Shown one piece after another: positions 43,705 to 54,764 of a stretch of DNA of 64,000 nucleotides. The stretch is from NCBI RefSeq assembly GCF_047948215.1, contig NC_134456.1, positions 77,614,515-77,678,514 of the forward strand. The letters are read 5' to 3'. Position 1 is the first letter of the stretch. Each line of letters opens with the position of its first letter. Under the pieces are notes generated by a model. The model did no database searches and was not told where the DNA came from. It saw nothing but the letters and a program-made list of their open reading frames with translations. Position numbers and translations under genes: made by a program. Origin of the DNA: Lycorma delicatula (taxonomy: Eukaryota; Arthropoda; Insecta; Hemiptera; Fulgoridae).

Positions 43705-44360
43705 TTGGTCTCATAAAATTAACACTCATATAAATAGGATAAATAGCACATTTAACACACACTTAATAATAATAAAAAGAAAAATTAAGTAATTAAATTT
43801 ATAATATTTATAAAAAACAATTATCAGAACACAATAACAAAAAAATTACATTACAAACGATACATAATAAAATCCAAAAGAGTGAAAAGATATACATTAA
43901 GTATTTTATATACTAATACCATGGAAAAAATTATTAAAACTTCAAATAAAAAAAAATATTTAAAACATTACAAAGCTAATAAACAACCACATAATAAAAT
44001 ATTTAAAAAATAAATAAAATAAACAGTCTGTACAGAATTTATAAAATTTAATTTAATTATTGTAGAAGATTACAAAAATTATTAATATTATAAATTAGGT
44101 TTATCTAATATGGCAGACCATCTAATGAACAATAAACATTTTATTTCTGATGTTAATACAAATTTATAGATATTAGAAAGATAAACTTAAAAATTAATAA
44201 AGATGGTATAATGTTTGATGTTATACAATTGGATAGCATTTGGGGAAGACGGTTATATAAAAATTGCAACAGTTAGATGCACTCGTGTAAATTAATATGC
44301 AATTATATTTTAGTATTTTTATTTTTAATTTTTATTATACAATAACGGAATTAATTCTAT
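43705..44360. other. AT-rich spacer, nothing recognised
   Basis: Very A-rich with no frame or repeat match. Confidence 0.5.
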
Positions 44361-44364
44361 TCCT

Positions 44365-44543
44365 TCTTTCTTTTTTTCTGTTTAGCCTCCAGAATCATCG
44401 TAAGGCATTACTTCAGAGGATGAATGAGAATGATATGTATGAGTGTAGTCTTGTACAGTCACGGTCCATCATTTCTGAGATGTATGGCTAATTGAACCCA
44501 ACCACCAAAGAACACCGGTATCTACGATCTAGTATTCAAATCC
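44365..44543 (-). mobile_element. SINE-1, copy 10 (5' truncated)
   Basis: TTTCTGTTTAGCCTCCAGAATC through ACCACCAAAGAACACCGG to AGTATTCAAATCC. The tRNA-like head is missing, as expected for 5'-truncated retroposition. Confidence 0.85.
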
Positions 44544-44650
44544 AGTCATGACTGAGGATGCGGGATCCCGTGAACGTACTTTCATAAAAAATTAAAGTAA
44601 GATATGTCTTATCTCAATATTCTGTACTAGTTGGTTTATTTTATAGAATT

Positions 44651-44654
<4 letters not shown>

Positions 44655-44714
<60 letters not shown>
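44655..44714. repeat. (TA)n(CA)n compound microsatellite
   Basis: About 18 TA units followed by about 11 CA units; the mirror arrangement of 43636-43699. Confidence 0.9.
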
Positions 44715-44874
44715 AAACATTTCTGTTTGTGAAAGATATAAATCATTAAAGATTAATAATAACAGATAAACATAAACATAACAGTTAAACATCTTATGTT
44801 AAATAATGTATAAAATCGTAATAACTTTAATTAAATATGTTATTACTGACATAAGAACGTAATTTAAAATTGAT

Positions 44875-44945
44875 GTTCGGTGACATGCTTGCCTAATACT
44901 CTGAAGATTCTGGTGATCGATTCTCCCACTTTGTCATTGAAGTTT
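44875..44945 (+). other. tRNA-like segment, weak
   Basis: GGTGACATGCTTGCC and, 30 bases on, GGTGATCGATTCTCC resemble an A-box and a B-box. No cloverleaf was built; single copy. Confidence 0.25.
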
Positions 44946-44949
44946 ATAA

Positions 44950-46090
44950 CGTTGTGGCTTAAAAATGGTATGTTAAAAAATACATTTCAAATATTTTTCT
45001 TCTTATTTGTACTACATAAATATTAAACACTTATAAAGTAATTTTTTTTTTTTTAACAATTGTTAAGAAAAGAGGCATTATTATATTACTAGTACGAAAC
45101 GTGAACAACAGCAAGTAAAGTTATTTAAGTAAACGGAAAATTTGTTGACTTGAATTTGCAATAAGTGTTTATCATTGGGGAAAATATACCTCGAAAAATT
45201 AAAAAGTGAAAGGACTACTGAAAGAAAGGTATCGGTTGAACTTAGGATCTTCAATTGAATTCGCCAAATGAGTGTATTATCACAAAGGTTTAAATCGCAC
45301 TCATAAAGTTTATGGATGATTTTAAAACATGGTTATGGAGGTGAATGAAAAACGTGACACGGATTGAAAAATGAAGAATTTATTAAAAAGAATAAGAGTG
45401 GAACAGAGTTTGTAGAAGATGACAAGGAAGAGTAGCATATGTCGGTTAGATTTTCTACGTAAAAATTGTCTTTGGCGAAGATCAGTTAAAGAAAGTATTG
45501 GCGGCGCAACAATTCTTGATGCTTCGTGCCACGGCAGCGACAGACGCAATTCGAATCGTTCTACTATCCTTTTAGCATAACATTTGCTTCATTACGTAAT
45601 AACGAATTGGCCTTCGTAAAATCTATTGTGGTGTTATTGGATTACAGAACACAATTTTTTTTTTAATTTTAATCACCTCAATGTATAGCTAATATTTTGA
45701 ACATTGTTACATTTTTAAATTTAATTTGATTTACTTAGAAGTTTACTATATAAGTTATGTTAACTGAAATTGGCTCACTAACGTTTTTTTATTAATATCT
45801 CACCATTTTCTGCCAAAAAAATGTAATTATGCATTTTTCAAAGTGGTATACATGATAAGAATTACAGAAGCGCTTATGTGAAGTTGGAAAGCGTAAAAAA
45901 AAGACCTTCACAAAATGGTATAACTTGAAAATCAAAATGTATTGTCTTCATTGAGTGCTGGTGTTCCATTTTATTTTCATAGATATTCAATAGTTAATGC
46001 AAGGTAATGATTAAATACACTAAATAATGGAATCGGAGATTACAGCAGAAACTAATTATTTTTAAATTTTAGAACAAAATAAAACTATTT
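44950..46090. other. spacer with an unrecognised 75-codon minus-strand frame
   Basis: The frame at 45322-45549 (minus) lies in slightly GC-richer DNA and has no motif I recognise. The part next to 46095 may be the terminal untranslated region of the DDE transposon. Confidence 0.3.
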
Positions 46091-46460
46091 TAATTAAAAA
46101 GAGTGAGTGCCATCCACTTCGCAAGAAATATTTGAATTTCCAAGGTTACCGTCATCAGAATCATCACTGTAACTTTTACTATCTTCTAAAGTAATTGTAA
46201 ATGATTCCATTATATAGTCAATAATGTGTTCTTATTGCATATATTCCATAAATATTTACCTTCTGTTTCCATAAATTTATCACAATACCTTTCAATATTT
46301 TTCATTGATGTCAGCTAGTTTATTTTCATATAGCCTTTGAACATCGTTGATATCAAACGTTACGTTACGACTTGTTACGTATCCTTTAACTTCTGACCAA
46401 ACCACCTCGATAGAATTTGATTCCGGATGGTGTGGAGTAGTCGGAGAACGTCAGGCTCTT

Positions 46461-46650
46461 CTTTTACTTCCTTGTACGAAGTAAAGGAAGTATTATGACC
46501 GCGAAAAATTTCGGCTTTCAGATTTCAACGGAAATATTCATTTTGACAGTCCCTTAATCCATTTCAACTAGTTTCAGTGTGACGTCTATACGTACTTACT
46601 CGTATGTACGTACGTATGTATCTCGCATAACTCAAAAACGATCTGAACTT
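46461..46650 (+). repeat. Rep-A 5' end (first of two)
   Basis: ACTTCCTTGTACG at 46465, through TCAGATTTCAACGGAAATATTC and CTTACTCGTATGTACGTACG to CATAACTCAAAAACGATC, where homology stops. It shares the CTTACTCGTATGTACG variant with the copy at 47413, suggesting that one arose from the other. Confidence 0.85.
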
Positions 46651-47412
46651 AGATATCGTTTACTTTTACCATAGTAAGAGAAATATAATGGAGTAAAAAT
46701 ATTTTTTGTTTTTTTGTTTAATGGATATCTTTAATATCATAACCCCCATTCGGAATATAGTGATAGTTTTAATTGGAGATAATGACCAAGCCTCTAAGGT
46801 ATAAGTTTAAAAAGTTTCATTAAAATCTGTCCGGTAGTTTTACCGTGATGAGTGCACAGGGAAGACCCTAGCTATCATTTTTTATATGTATAGATTTATC
46901 CTTTAATATTAAATTGTAATTTGAAATTATATTAAGTTTGTTTAATAAACTAATTTAATTCATATTAATTAATTCTAAAACGACCAGCTATGTGTTACCT
47001 TTCTTTATCACATAAATGTAGTATGTGTCTTTTCAGTTTAAATAAACATAGTTAGTTTTTCTCCCTCTTTTCCTGATATACTTATTTAATATGAAGATGA
47101 TCAATGTATACTTATATTTCATACAAGATTACATGTGTATTCGGATCATTTTAATCAAATTATATCAACCTAAAATTCAGTTTCTGGTCCCAGGAAAATA
47201 TTCCAGGTATTTTTAAGTGTTTAAATACCTGGAAGGTTACTTGAATACACTTGTAGAATCTGTCTACACTTAGACAAATTCAGAGCAGAAATTCAATCTT
47301 AATTAATTTATATCATCAAATTCAATTTGGTGATATTTTCTCTTTCGAATAGTTCAGGTTTTAGATGTTAAGATAAAAAATTTGTTAACTTTTTTTAGGG
47401 TTAACTATTTTT
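46651..47412. other. segment between two Rep-A ends, unclassified
   Basis: Contains TCTGTCCGGTAGTTTTACCGTGATGAG near 46830-46855, a phrase resembling the 'AATCGGTCCAGTAGTTT' of other dispersed repeats (12714, 13099, 20290). This suggests a separate small insertion. Confidence 0.4.
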
Positions 47413-48060
47413 ACTTCCTTGTACGAAGTAAATGAAGTTTTGTGATCAGGAAAAATTCAGATTTCAACGGAAATATTCATTTTGAAAGTCCCTGAATCCA
47501 TTTTAACTAGTTTTAGTGTGACGTTTATACATACTTACTCGTATGTACGTACGTATGTATCTCGCATAACTCAAAAACGATTAGTCGTAAAATGTTGAAA
47601 TTTTGGATTTAGGACTGCTGTAACATCTAGTTGTGCACCTCTCCTTTTGATTGCCCAAAATCCAAAAGATTTGGATTTTGGACTTTATCTTTAGTAATAA
47701 GCCTTCATTGAGAGCTTTATAACGATAAGTGGCACGTAATATCATTGGTTCCACAGTTATAGCCAAATAAAAGTTTTTAATTAATAAAATATTAGGATCT
47801 TACAAGGGGGTAGCACATCGGTTCGAATCCTACTTCATCTCCATTAAAAAATTATTTTTTTAATTTAAATATATTGATTTAATAATAATTATTAACTTCT
47901 GATTGTAAAAAAGTACCATAAATAATAATTCAATAATAACAATAAAAAAACATCAGAAGTTATTAATGAAATAAAATTTTATGTAATGTTCTTTTTAAAA
48001 AAAATGTGTAAATGTAATTTAATAGGCGTACAAGGAAGTCAAGTAGTGTCCACATCTGAT
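47413..48060 (+). repeat. Rep-A, full length with perfect 13-bp TIRs
   Basis: Ends ACTTCCTTGTACG (47413-47425) and CGTACAAGGAAGT (48027-48039) are exact inverted repeats. Then follows AAGTAGTGTCCACATCTGAT. Internal CACATCGGTTCGAATCCTAC (47816-47835) holds a B-box-like GGTTCGAATCC followed by CTTCATCTCC. It sits inside the DDE transposase pseudogene. Confidence 0.9.
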
Positions 48061-49089
48061 ATTTTTATAAAAGTTCGTCAAACATATAGACGGTAAAATT
48101 TTCCTTGTTTGCTTTTACTAGTTCGTACAATTGAGGTTTTAGCGATGCGGAAGTATGAGGAACTGAGTGCTTCTGAAACCAGTTTATCATATCTTCTTTT
48201 CTTAAATTAGAAATTGGTGATTTTCGAAAACGGCGTTGTGGCATTGTGGCTTCTAAAATGGCATTCTCTTCTGTCCATTTTAAGTAATTTTCCCCTTTCA
48301 TTTGACCTCTGTAATCGCCACTATTTAAACGTAATTCTAAGTTATTAAGGCGTTTGGTATAAAACCCATTTCTCCTTCGGCGTGCACTTTTGTCTGCTGC
48401 CTTTTGAAATAGGAATTTTCAGTCCGTCACAAGAATCATTACAGCATGATTTATTTATAGTGTTAAAATATAATAAGTATATATAAGTATATATAATAAG
48501 TACCTCGTTGAGGTACACTACAGGCCTTTTTACGGTTTTAATTTCTTTTACAGCAGTCAGATACTGAATACCTTATGTCATGTCGCTCAGTGAGAACCCT
48601 CCTGTTATTTTCTGATTTTTTCCACCTAAAGCGCAATTCTTTTATTATTTTTCTGAAACTCATCTGTTTTCCTGAATAACCAATGGCATCTTTAAGCGCT
48701 AAAATTATCGTTTTTACCGTCTGTAGTTTCTGAATTACGTGAAATTCGTTTATAGACCGTCTAACCAGACACTTAACAAAGCATCTAGCCCCATTGAAGG
48801 TTTGTCTTTTATTGCAATAGAGGAAGAAGTCTCTGCCAAATTATCGGCTAATTTTTCTAGCTACCGCTTTTTTCCGTTTCTCACACTTTGGTCTTGGGAT
48901 CGCGTCATCCCACACGCAGCTGCTGTTCTTTTTTCTCATTTTTTAATGTAAACCAGGTGCCTGTCATCTTTTTTCGACTTCAGAAATCGATCACTTTCTT
49001 GTTTCATTAATTCATACACACTACCTATTATTTCCCTGGCCTGCCGTTGTAGTTTTTTCCGTAGACTTAAGTTTAGTCATAATTATAAA

Positions 49090-49325
49090 ACCTAAAAATA
49101 CACAACCGATTATAAAATGTGATTACTCTTCTCAATCAAAACTTGAATAAAAAGAAACAGAATTTGCACAAATGCTCTTACAGGATCAACAAATACAGGA
49201 TAGTTAGTTAATTTTATTTATACTCAAGTATTCTATAACGTAGTTGTGGTAATTATTTATTTTTACAATGCCTGGCTGTATTTGAAAATTGTAACCATAT
49301 AGGAAGCAATATAGCTACATTTTTT
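49090..49325. other. 5' flank of the DDE transposase relic
   Basis: AT-rich; no frame. It may contain the terminal region of that transposon, but no inverted end was recognised. Confidence 0.3.
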
Positions 49326-49329
49326 TTTT

Positions 49330-49623
49330 CCACCGGGTTGGTCTAGTGGTGAACGCGTCTTCCCAAATCAGCTGATTTGGAAGTCGAGAGTTCCAGAGTT
49401 CAAGTCCTAGTAAAATCAGTTATTTTTACACGGATTTGAATACTAGATCGTGGATATCAGTGTTCTTTAGTGGTTGGGTTTCAATTAACCTCACATTTCA
49501 GGAATGGTCGAACTGAGACTGTACAAGACTACACTTCGTTTACACTCGTATATATCCTCATCATTCTCTGAAGTATTATCTGAAAGGTAATTACCGGAGA
49601 TTAAACAGGAGAAAGAAAAGAAA
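49330..49623 (+). mobile_element. SINE-1, copy 11, with target duplication
   Basis: Complete: CCACCGGGTTGGTCTAGTGG head, B-box-like GTTCAAGTCC, CCGGAGATTAAACAGG end. AGCTACATT precedes it (49313-49321) and recurs after its tail (49624-49632). Confidence 0.92.
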
Positions 49624-49639
49624 AGCTACATTGTTTTTG

Positions 49640-50550
49640 GTATATTTTTTAGAAAGCTTACTAATTATTAAGCTTTCGTAGTAAACTGAGTTATATAATA
49701 GTTGTTGAGTTAGCAGCATTAGTAAGCTGAATTATATAGTGAGTTGTCCGTGTTTACGTTTACGATAAATAAAATCACAATAAATTATAAAAAATTTTTA
49801 TAAATGCAAGGCAGAGTTGTTATGGTATTAATTTATCATTTAGCGTTTGTCTGCTGACGTAATTATAAAACTTTTTGAGAATAGGCCTACATTTTTATAA
49901 GTTTAAAAATATATCATAACATTTCTTTTTATGGCAAAATACTTAATTATTTATAAAGCTTAAACAGCAGAATTATAAATGTTTTAAAAGTAATCCATAA
50001 TACCATCTAGTAACATAAAATAATAAACTGTATTTAAAAGAAAGCTATTTGCTTCTGCATGTGAAAACTGAACTGAATGTTTTCAGTTTGGAAAACAAGC
50101 ACCGTACTAGCCGTCGTACTTCAAGCTTCAAGGATCAATGTGGCAGCTGTACAAGGTTATCTAGGGGGGACCAAAAAGAAGTGGGATTTGGGACTCAAAA
50201 CTTGTGGAAGATTTGAAACTATTGAGAAATGAACAAAGATCTGAGAACACAGAAAAATAAAGGTCGTTCAAGTAAAACTTATCGAAATACATATTCACCA
50301 AAGAATAGAAACATTTACATAGAATTTAAAATTGACGAATTTATGCATATATATAAAGCAGAGAAATTGGATGTTTTTGAAATGGCTAGTATTCGACTAG
50401 CAGTAGTGGGTATGCAATGTGGGTTGGGGCATTACTTTCCTTTGTTCAAAGCATTTCACTTTCAGTCGGCATCATGAATCCGAGAACACCATGCTTTTTC
50501 ATATGACTTTATGTAAAGAATGATCCCGGATTTATGAATTTGTGATTGTT
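49640..50550. other. spacer with an unrecognised 82-codon frame
   Basis: The frame at 50229-50477 is basic at its start. Its later part (GLGHYFPLFKAF) has no family match I know. It could be the degraded upstream part of the mariner fragment that follows. Confidence 0.3.
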
Positions 50551-50552
50551 TC

Positions 50553-50830
50553 GTGGTGATACCTCGACTCACGCGTCTTGAGACCAAACCCCCCAGGTTA
50601 GATGAATTGAAGGATAGTATACATCAACAAATTGTCCAAATAGACAGAGACCTGCTACAAAGGGTGAAGTCTGTTTTCCGAGAACGTTTACAACAATGCG
50701 TAAAGAAAGATGTAATGTTTCAAACATCAGTATCATTAACTGCTATGAAAATAACAAATATGTTTATGCCAATAAATTTTTTTTCAAGCAAAAACAAACG
50801 GTTTTGTGATTAATTAAAGACCATCATATT
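50553..50830 (+). pseudogene. mariner-like transposase C-terminal fragment
   Basis: The frame 50553-50813 contains PPRLDELKDSIHQQIVQIDR then DLLQRVKSVFRERLQQCVKK. This is the C-terminal pattern 'R-P-x-x-x-x-E-L-K-x-x-I' to 'L-L-x-R-V-x-x-x-F-x-x-R-L-x-x-C' found just after the F-F-L-W-G block of mariner-like (DUF4817-type) transposases. The catalytic domain is missing. CCACTCTGTATATTTT at ~50838 resembles the complement of the end sequence of the element at 3875-4643. Confidence 0.75.
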
Positions 50831-50862
50831 CCCCTGCCCACTCTGTATATTTTATATATATT

Positions 50863-50865
<3 letters not shown>

Positions 50866-50902
<37 letters not shown>
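50866..50902. repeat. (TG)n microsatellite
   Basis: Eighteen TG units. The complementary frame of histidine/threonine codons (50852-51052 minus) is an artefact. Confidence 0.9.
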
Positions 50903-50906
<4 letters not shown>

Positions 50907-50909
50907 CGT

Positions 50910-52290
50910 GCGTGAATACGTACTTTAATTTTCATATTATACACGTTATAACGTTTTTTGTTCTTTGACAGTCTGTATATCAGAGTGAAAGCAGTATTAA
51001 CCGATAAAAAATAAATTTCCACCAAGATATATATACAGAATTTAATAATCACCCTGTGTATAAAAAATTAAATCATTTATAAATTGTGTATTTATACGTA
51101 AGATTATCTTTGTTCTAAATAATATATTTTACATTGGATAGTGAAAATCTTTAGAAGAAATTAGGCAAATCTGCCGTCAAATAATTTTTAGATTTCACAC
51201 GATAAAAACATTTTTTTCAGAATAATTAAATTTAATGGCTACAGTACTGCTTTAGGATTTACTTCTCGGGGTAATAAAGGGAGCGATAAAGGAGGGAGAC
51301 CATAACAATAGCTCTTCCTCTATTAATTTACGACAATAGTATATATTCCCCTATCATCAATCCATTGAGATTAGAGGTTCGGTTGTCAAGTTCTATGTGT
51401 ATGTGTATGTACTGATGTCTATTTGGATTTATAGCTCAGGAATCTATCGCAATTTGATGTTCTTTTATATTAGGAGAATTAATTACGTTAATTTTTTTTT
51501 TTATTAATAAATGTAAAAACTCTGAAGAGATTACTCAAAGAATTTATTAAATATTTAATCATAATTATTTTTTGGTATTTAAAAAATAATATCACAAAAT
51601 ATATGATTATGATTTAATAATTAAAAAAACCAAAAAAAAACCACGTAACATTATTAATACGCGTATTATAGGTATACGAAAAACTTTTTCAAAATATTCT
51701 TTATCAAACTACTATCTTGATGAAAACACTTTTCAACCCTACATCAAAATATACAGTTTTATAAATTTCGTGTGTTCTTAGTGAAATCTATGAAGTTCAA
51801 ATATTTAAAAATATCTTTGATTAAAGAAGGCATAATCCCGGTGGAAATAATATTCAGTCTAATTTCAGAGGTAGTAGATAAATGTTTTAAATGTCTTATG
51901 TTTCGTTTTGTTCAAATAACAAAACGTTTTAATTCTATTTGTTTAGAATTAAACATTTAAAAAAAAAAAAAAAAAAACATAAATAGATGATATTTATAAT
52001 TTTTTTCGTTTAATAAATCGTTATAGATAATTAAAAAAAATTAATTTCATTCAATAAAAAAATGTTATTATCTGAAAATACATTAGTTATATTCTACGTT
52101 ATTAAAATAGATATTGTATTATACTCCAATTTATACTACAAAAGTTTAGAAACATTGTTACTACATTTTTATAATTTTATTTTCTTGATACTAAGCAAAA
52201 AAGTCAGGAAAAAATTGTACGTTGATCCTGTTTATTCCACTGCTTAATTTCTTTTAGTTTACTGATAACAAGTCTCATAATAATCTTATG
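50910..52290. other. AT-rich spacer, nothing recognised
   Basis: Includes an 18-base poly(A) run near 51960. Frames at 51772-51960 and 52062-52247 have no recognisable content. Confidence 0.4.
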
Positions 52291-52293
52291 AAA

Positions 52294-52860
52294 AATCTGA
52301 TGTGGACACCACATGACTTCCTTGTACGCCTATTAAATTACACATACACATTTTTTTTAAATGAAAAAGTACGTAAAATTTTATTACATTAATTACTTCT
52401 GATATTTTTTCGTATTTTATTTTTTATTATTATTGTTGATTTATTATTGTAAAAGTTTATTTACAATCAGAGCTAAATAATTATTAATAAATCAATATAT
52501 TTAAATTTAAAAAAAAGGGATGAAGTCTGATTTCAGCCGATGTGGCTAAACTTTCATTTGGCTATAACTCTGGAACCAATGAAAATAAGTACCACTTATG
52601 ATATATATCGTTGAAAATATCTCAATGAGTACTTATTACTGCAGTTAAAAAAAGTCCAAAATCCCCCATAAATTGGATTTTGGGCTTTTATGGACACTTC
52701 TGGTTCAGTCGATTGCAATCAAAAAGGGAGGTGTCCTAAACCCACTAGTCCTAAACCCAAAATTTCAACATCCTATGGCTAATCGTTTTTGAGTTATGCA
52801 AGATACATACGTACGTACGTACATATAAACATACATACATACGTACAGAATATACAAGAA
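52294..52860 (-). repeat. Rep-A copy, truncated
   Basis: Begins AATCTGATGTGGACACCACATG and ACTTCCTTGTACG (inverted) and runs to the ACATACGTACGTACG block, where the match ends. The terminal ~150 bases are missing and replaced by (ACAT)-rich DNA. The B-box-like stretch is lost here (TCTGATTTCAGCC). Confidence 0.8.
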
Positions 52861-53016
52861 TAGTTAACCGATGGTCAGATCAGATCGGATTACTAATTTT
52901 TTCAATATTTTTATCCGTTTTTGACGTTAAAGGCGACCCGAGCCACACGCCATCACTTCACATGAATGTTAGTTACAAGTACGTACATGCATTCTGTGTT
53001 TTCATTTTTTATTACA

Positions 53017-53130
53017 GGAGTGTCCAAAAAGAAGTGTAATGTATTTAGGGTGTATGTAGGTATGTTTTTGCCACCGTAGCAATTCAACGGCTGAACCAAT
53101 TTAGATGTATGACCCTGCATTGGAATGCAT
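53017..53130 (+). repeat. Rep-C, unit 1
   Basis: TGTCCAAAAAGAAGTGTAATG, AGGGTGTATGTAGG and AACGGCTGAACCAATTTAGATG match, in order, the segment at 53593-53697. Confidence 0.65.
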
Positions 53131-53592
53131 ATATATATATGCAGGTAATTCAAAAGGAAAGGGAAATAATCTAGAAACTGATTCTAGAGCTTAAAATAAG
53201 GAAAATGGTTCATACAAACATATTTCCGAAAACGCTTTGTTATCGATTTATGGTTAGCAAATATTTCACGCGTCTTTCAGTTCCCCCGGTGAAATTTCAG
53301 GATATTAGAGGTAAACTTGATGTTTCCTTATGTTTTTTGATTTGTAAAATCGAATTAAATTACGTCCCAGAACTGTATTTACCGTAGTTTTAATGAAATC
53401 CAACGTAAAACAGAAAAAGTCTATGAAATAAAATCTTTTATAAATAAAAAAATTAATTAACAAATAAATCTACGAATCTGTAAAAATTAAAAACAGTTGT
53501 TTTTTGTACAAAAAATTTAAACTGAAAATTAAAATATTTTTAATATACTTTTAAAAAATGCTCACTGTGGATTACACTCTAATAATTTATTA

Positions 53593-53697
53593 CACGGCTA
53601 TCCAAAAAGGACTGCAACATATGTAGGGTGTATGTAGCCAAAGTAGCAGCTCAACGATTTAAAACCGATTTAGATGTATGACCCCATATTGCAATCC
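53593..53697 (+). repeat. Rep-C, unit 2
   Basis: TATCCAAAAAGGACTGCAAC, TAGGGTGTATGTAG, CAACGATTTAAAACCGATTTAGATG and TATGACCCCATATTGCAATCC: a diverged direct repeat of 53017-53130, at a distance of about 575 bases. The 450 bases between carry a 60-codon frame without recognisable content. Confidence 0.65.
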
Positions 53698-54030
53698 TTA
53701 CGTTATAGGCTTAAGTATCATAGGTTGTATAACTGCATATATTTGTTTGTAACTGGTGGTCCCCATCTCGAGATGCCCAGTTACGGCAGTACAGACGCGG
53801 GGTTTCTCGTCCCATCGTGGGCGCTGGATTATCACGTGTTCCCGCGTGTCTAACTCTCGACTGTAGGGGCAGAAGGGATCTTCAGTTCTTCTTCGACCAC
53901 ACAGGTATGAACAAAAGACCCCATGGCTGGTCAAGAATTGTGTCGGCCATAATTCCAGTTCGCCAAACTTCCTCCTTGCTCGCGGCTCAATGTGCGCGAT
54001 CAAACGATGCGTCCACCATCTCATCTAGAT
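53698..54030 (-). pseudogene. R1-like LINE: RT C-terminal fragment
   Basis: The minus-strand frame 54024-53698 opens MRWWTHRLIAHIEPRARRKF, then ELWPTQFLTSHGVFCSYLC and RELDTREHVIIQRPRWDEKP. This parallels 15440-15640: W-T-R-R-L-I-P-x-I, Q-F-L-[ST]-G-H, zinc knuckle C-x-x-C, then H and C. The knuckle is damaged (C-P-Y-S, and R in place of the last C). The remaining frame is open for 108 codons, but it is an isolated fragment. Confidence 0.8.
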
Positions 54031-54059
54031 TTTAGCTTTCTAACTATACACAAATTAAC

Positions 54060-54590
54060 CAAATAAGCAAATAAAATGAACTCATTTCAATTCAATGATA
54101 AAACTAAAATAATAATTTTATTTTTACAGATAATTTTTTTATTCTATACTTTATATGAAATTAAATTACACGTTACAATTTCAGTTCATGAAATTAACTG
54201 GTAGGTAGCTATAATTAGTTAATGGAGTTAATAAATCAATAATATACAACATTTAATTACTAAACATTAAAATATCAGCTTATAACGCACACGCTCAATC
54301 ATAAATTCAAAGATTAAACAAAAATAATTGCATTAAAAATAATATTTCCATTTGTTTCGGTTATTATTTAAAGCTGTGATTGAAGATTAGTAATACTGTA
54401 TTTTCAACTTTTTTACAGGTACAAACACTTTTTAATTGAAAACAAAAAACACTGTTTGTTATTCGTTATTAATAATTATTACAATAATTCTCCTCAAATT
54501 TGAAATGCTAACGCGAGATATAATCTTTGTATATTTCCATTATTGCCAAGGAAATTTTGTATTAAATTAATTAGTTTATTAGCTTAAAAT
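54060..54590. other. AT-rich spacer, nothing recognised
   Basis: No gene, repeat or structure found. Confidence 0.5.
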
Positions 54591-54591
54591 G

Positions 54592-54755
54592 ATCACGTGG
54601 CGGAATGGCAGCGTCACAGTATTTCATCCGAGGATCTCTAATTCCAAACCCGTCCAGTATGACATTTTTCATGTGCTATAAAATTCCATTTCCATATTTC
54701 CCAGATATAAGCTTCAAGCTTCCGTGATGAATTAATTCATAAATATATATGTATA
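54592..54755 (+). mobile_element. tRNA-derived SINE, second family (single copy)
   Basis: ACGTGGCGGAATGGCAGCGTC is a leucine/serine-tRNA-like A-box region. About 30 bases on, ATCTCTAATTCCAAACCCG is a degraded B-box. The body CATTTTTCATGTGCTATAAAATTCC continues as in dispersed insect SINEs with a CATTTTTCAT-type body. It ends near a (TA)n-like ATATATGTATATAT run. Confidence 0.5.
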
Positions 54756-54764
54756 TATAAAATC

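Larger units (their letters stand above)
46095..49085 (-). pseudogene. Tc1/mariner-superfamily DDE transposase, split by a Rep-A insertion
   Basis: Minus-strand homology is in two blocks. Block 1 (49085-48065) has VYELMKQES, KR-AAACGMT, then ALKDAIGYSG, LRFRWKKSENNRRVLTERHD, KRPVVYLNEVLI (the Y-L-D-E-T catalytic-Asp block, Asp lost), SGDYRGQMKGENYLKW and SNLRKEDMINWFQKHSVPHT with LYELVKANK. Block 2 (46460-46095) continues with TPHHPESNSIEVVWSEVKGY (P-P-Y-H-P-E-L-N-P-I-E, third catalytic Glu), ASRN-like TSRNVTFDINDVQRLYE, and an acidic tail DSKSYSDDSDDGN. The gap 46461-48060 is repeat DNA. The family is known from insects, often labelled DDE superfamily endonuclease-like. Many stops; inactive. 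Confidence 0.8.
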
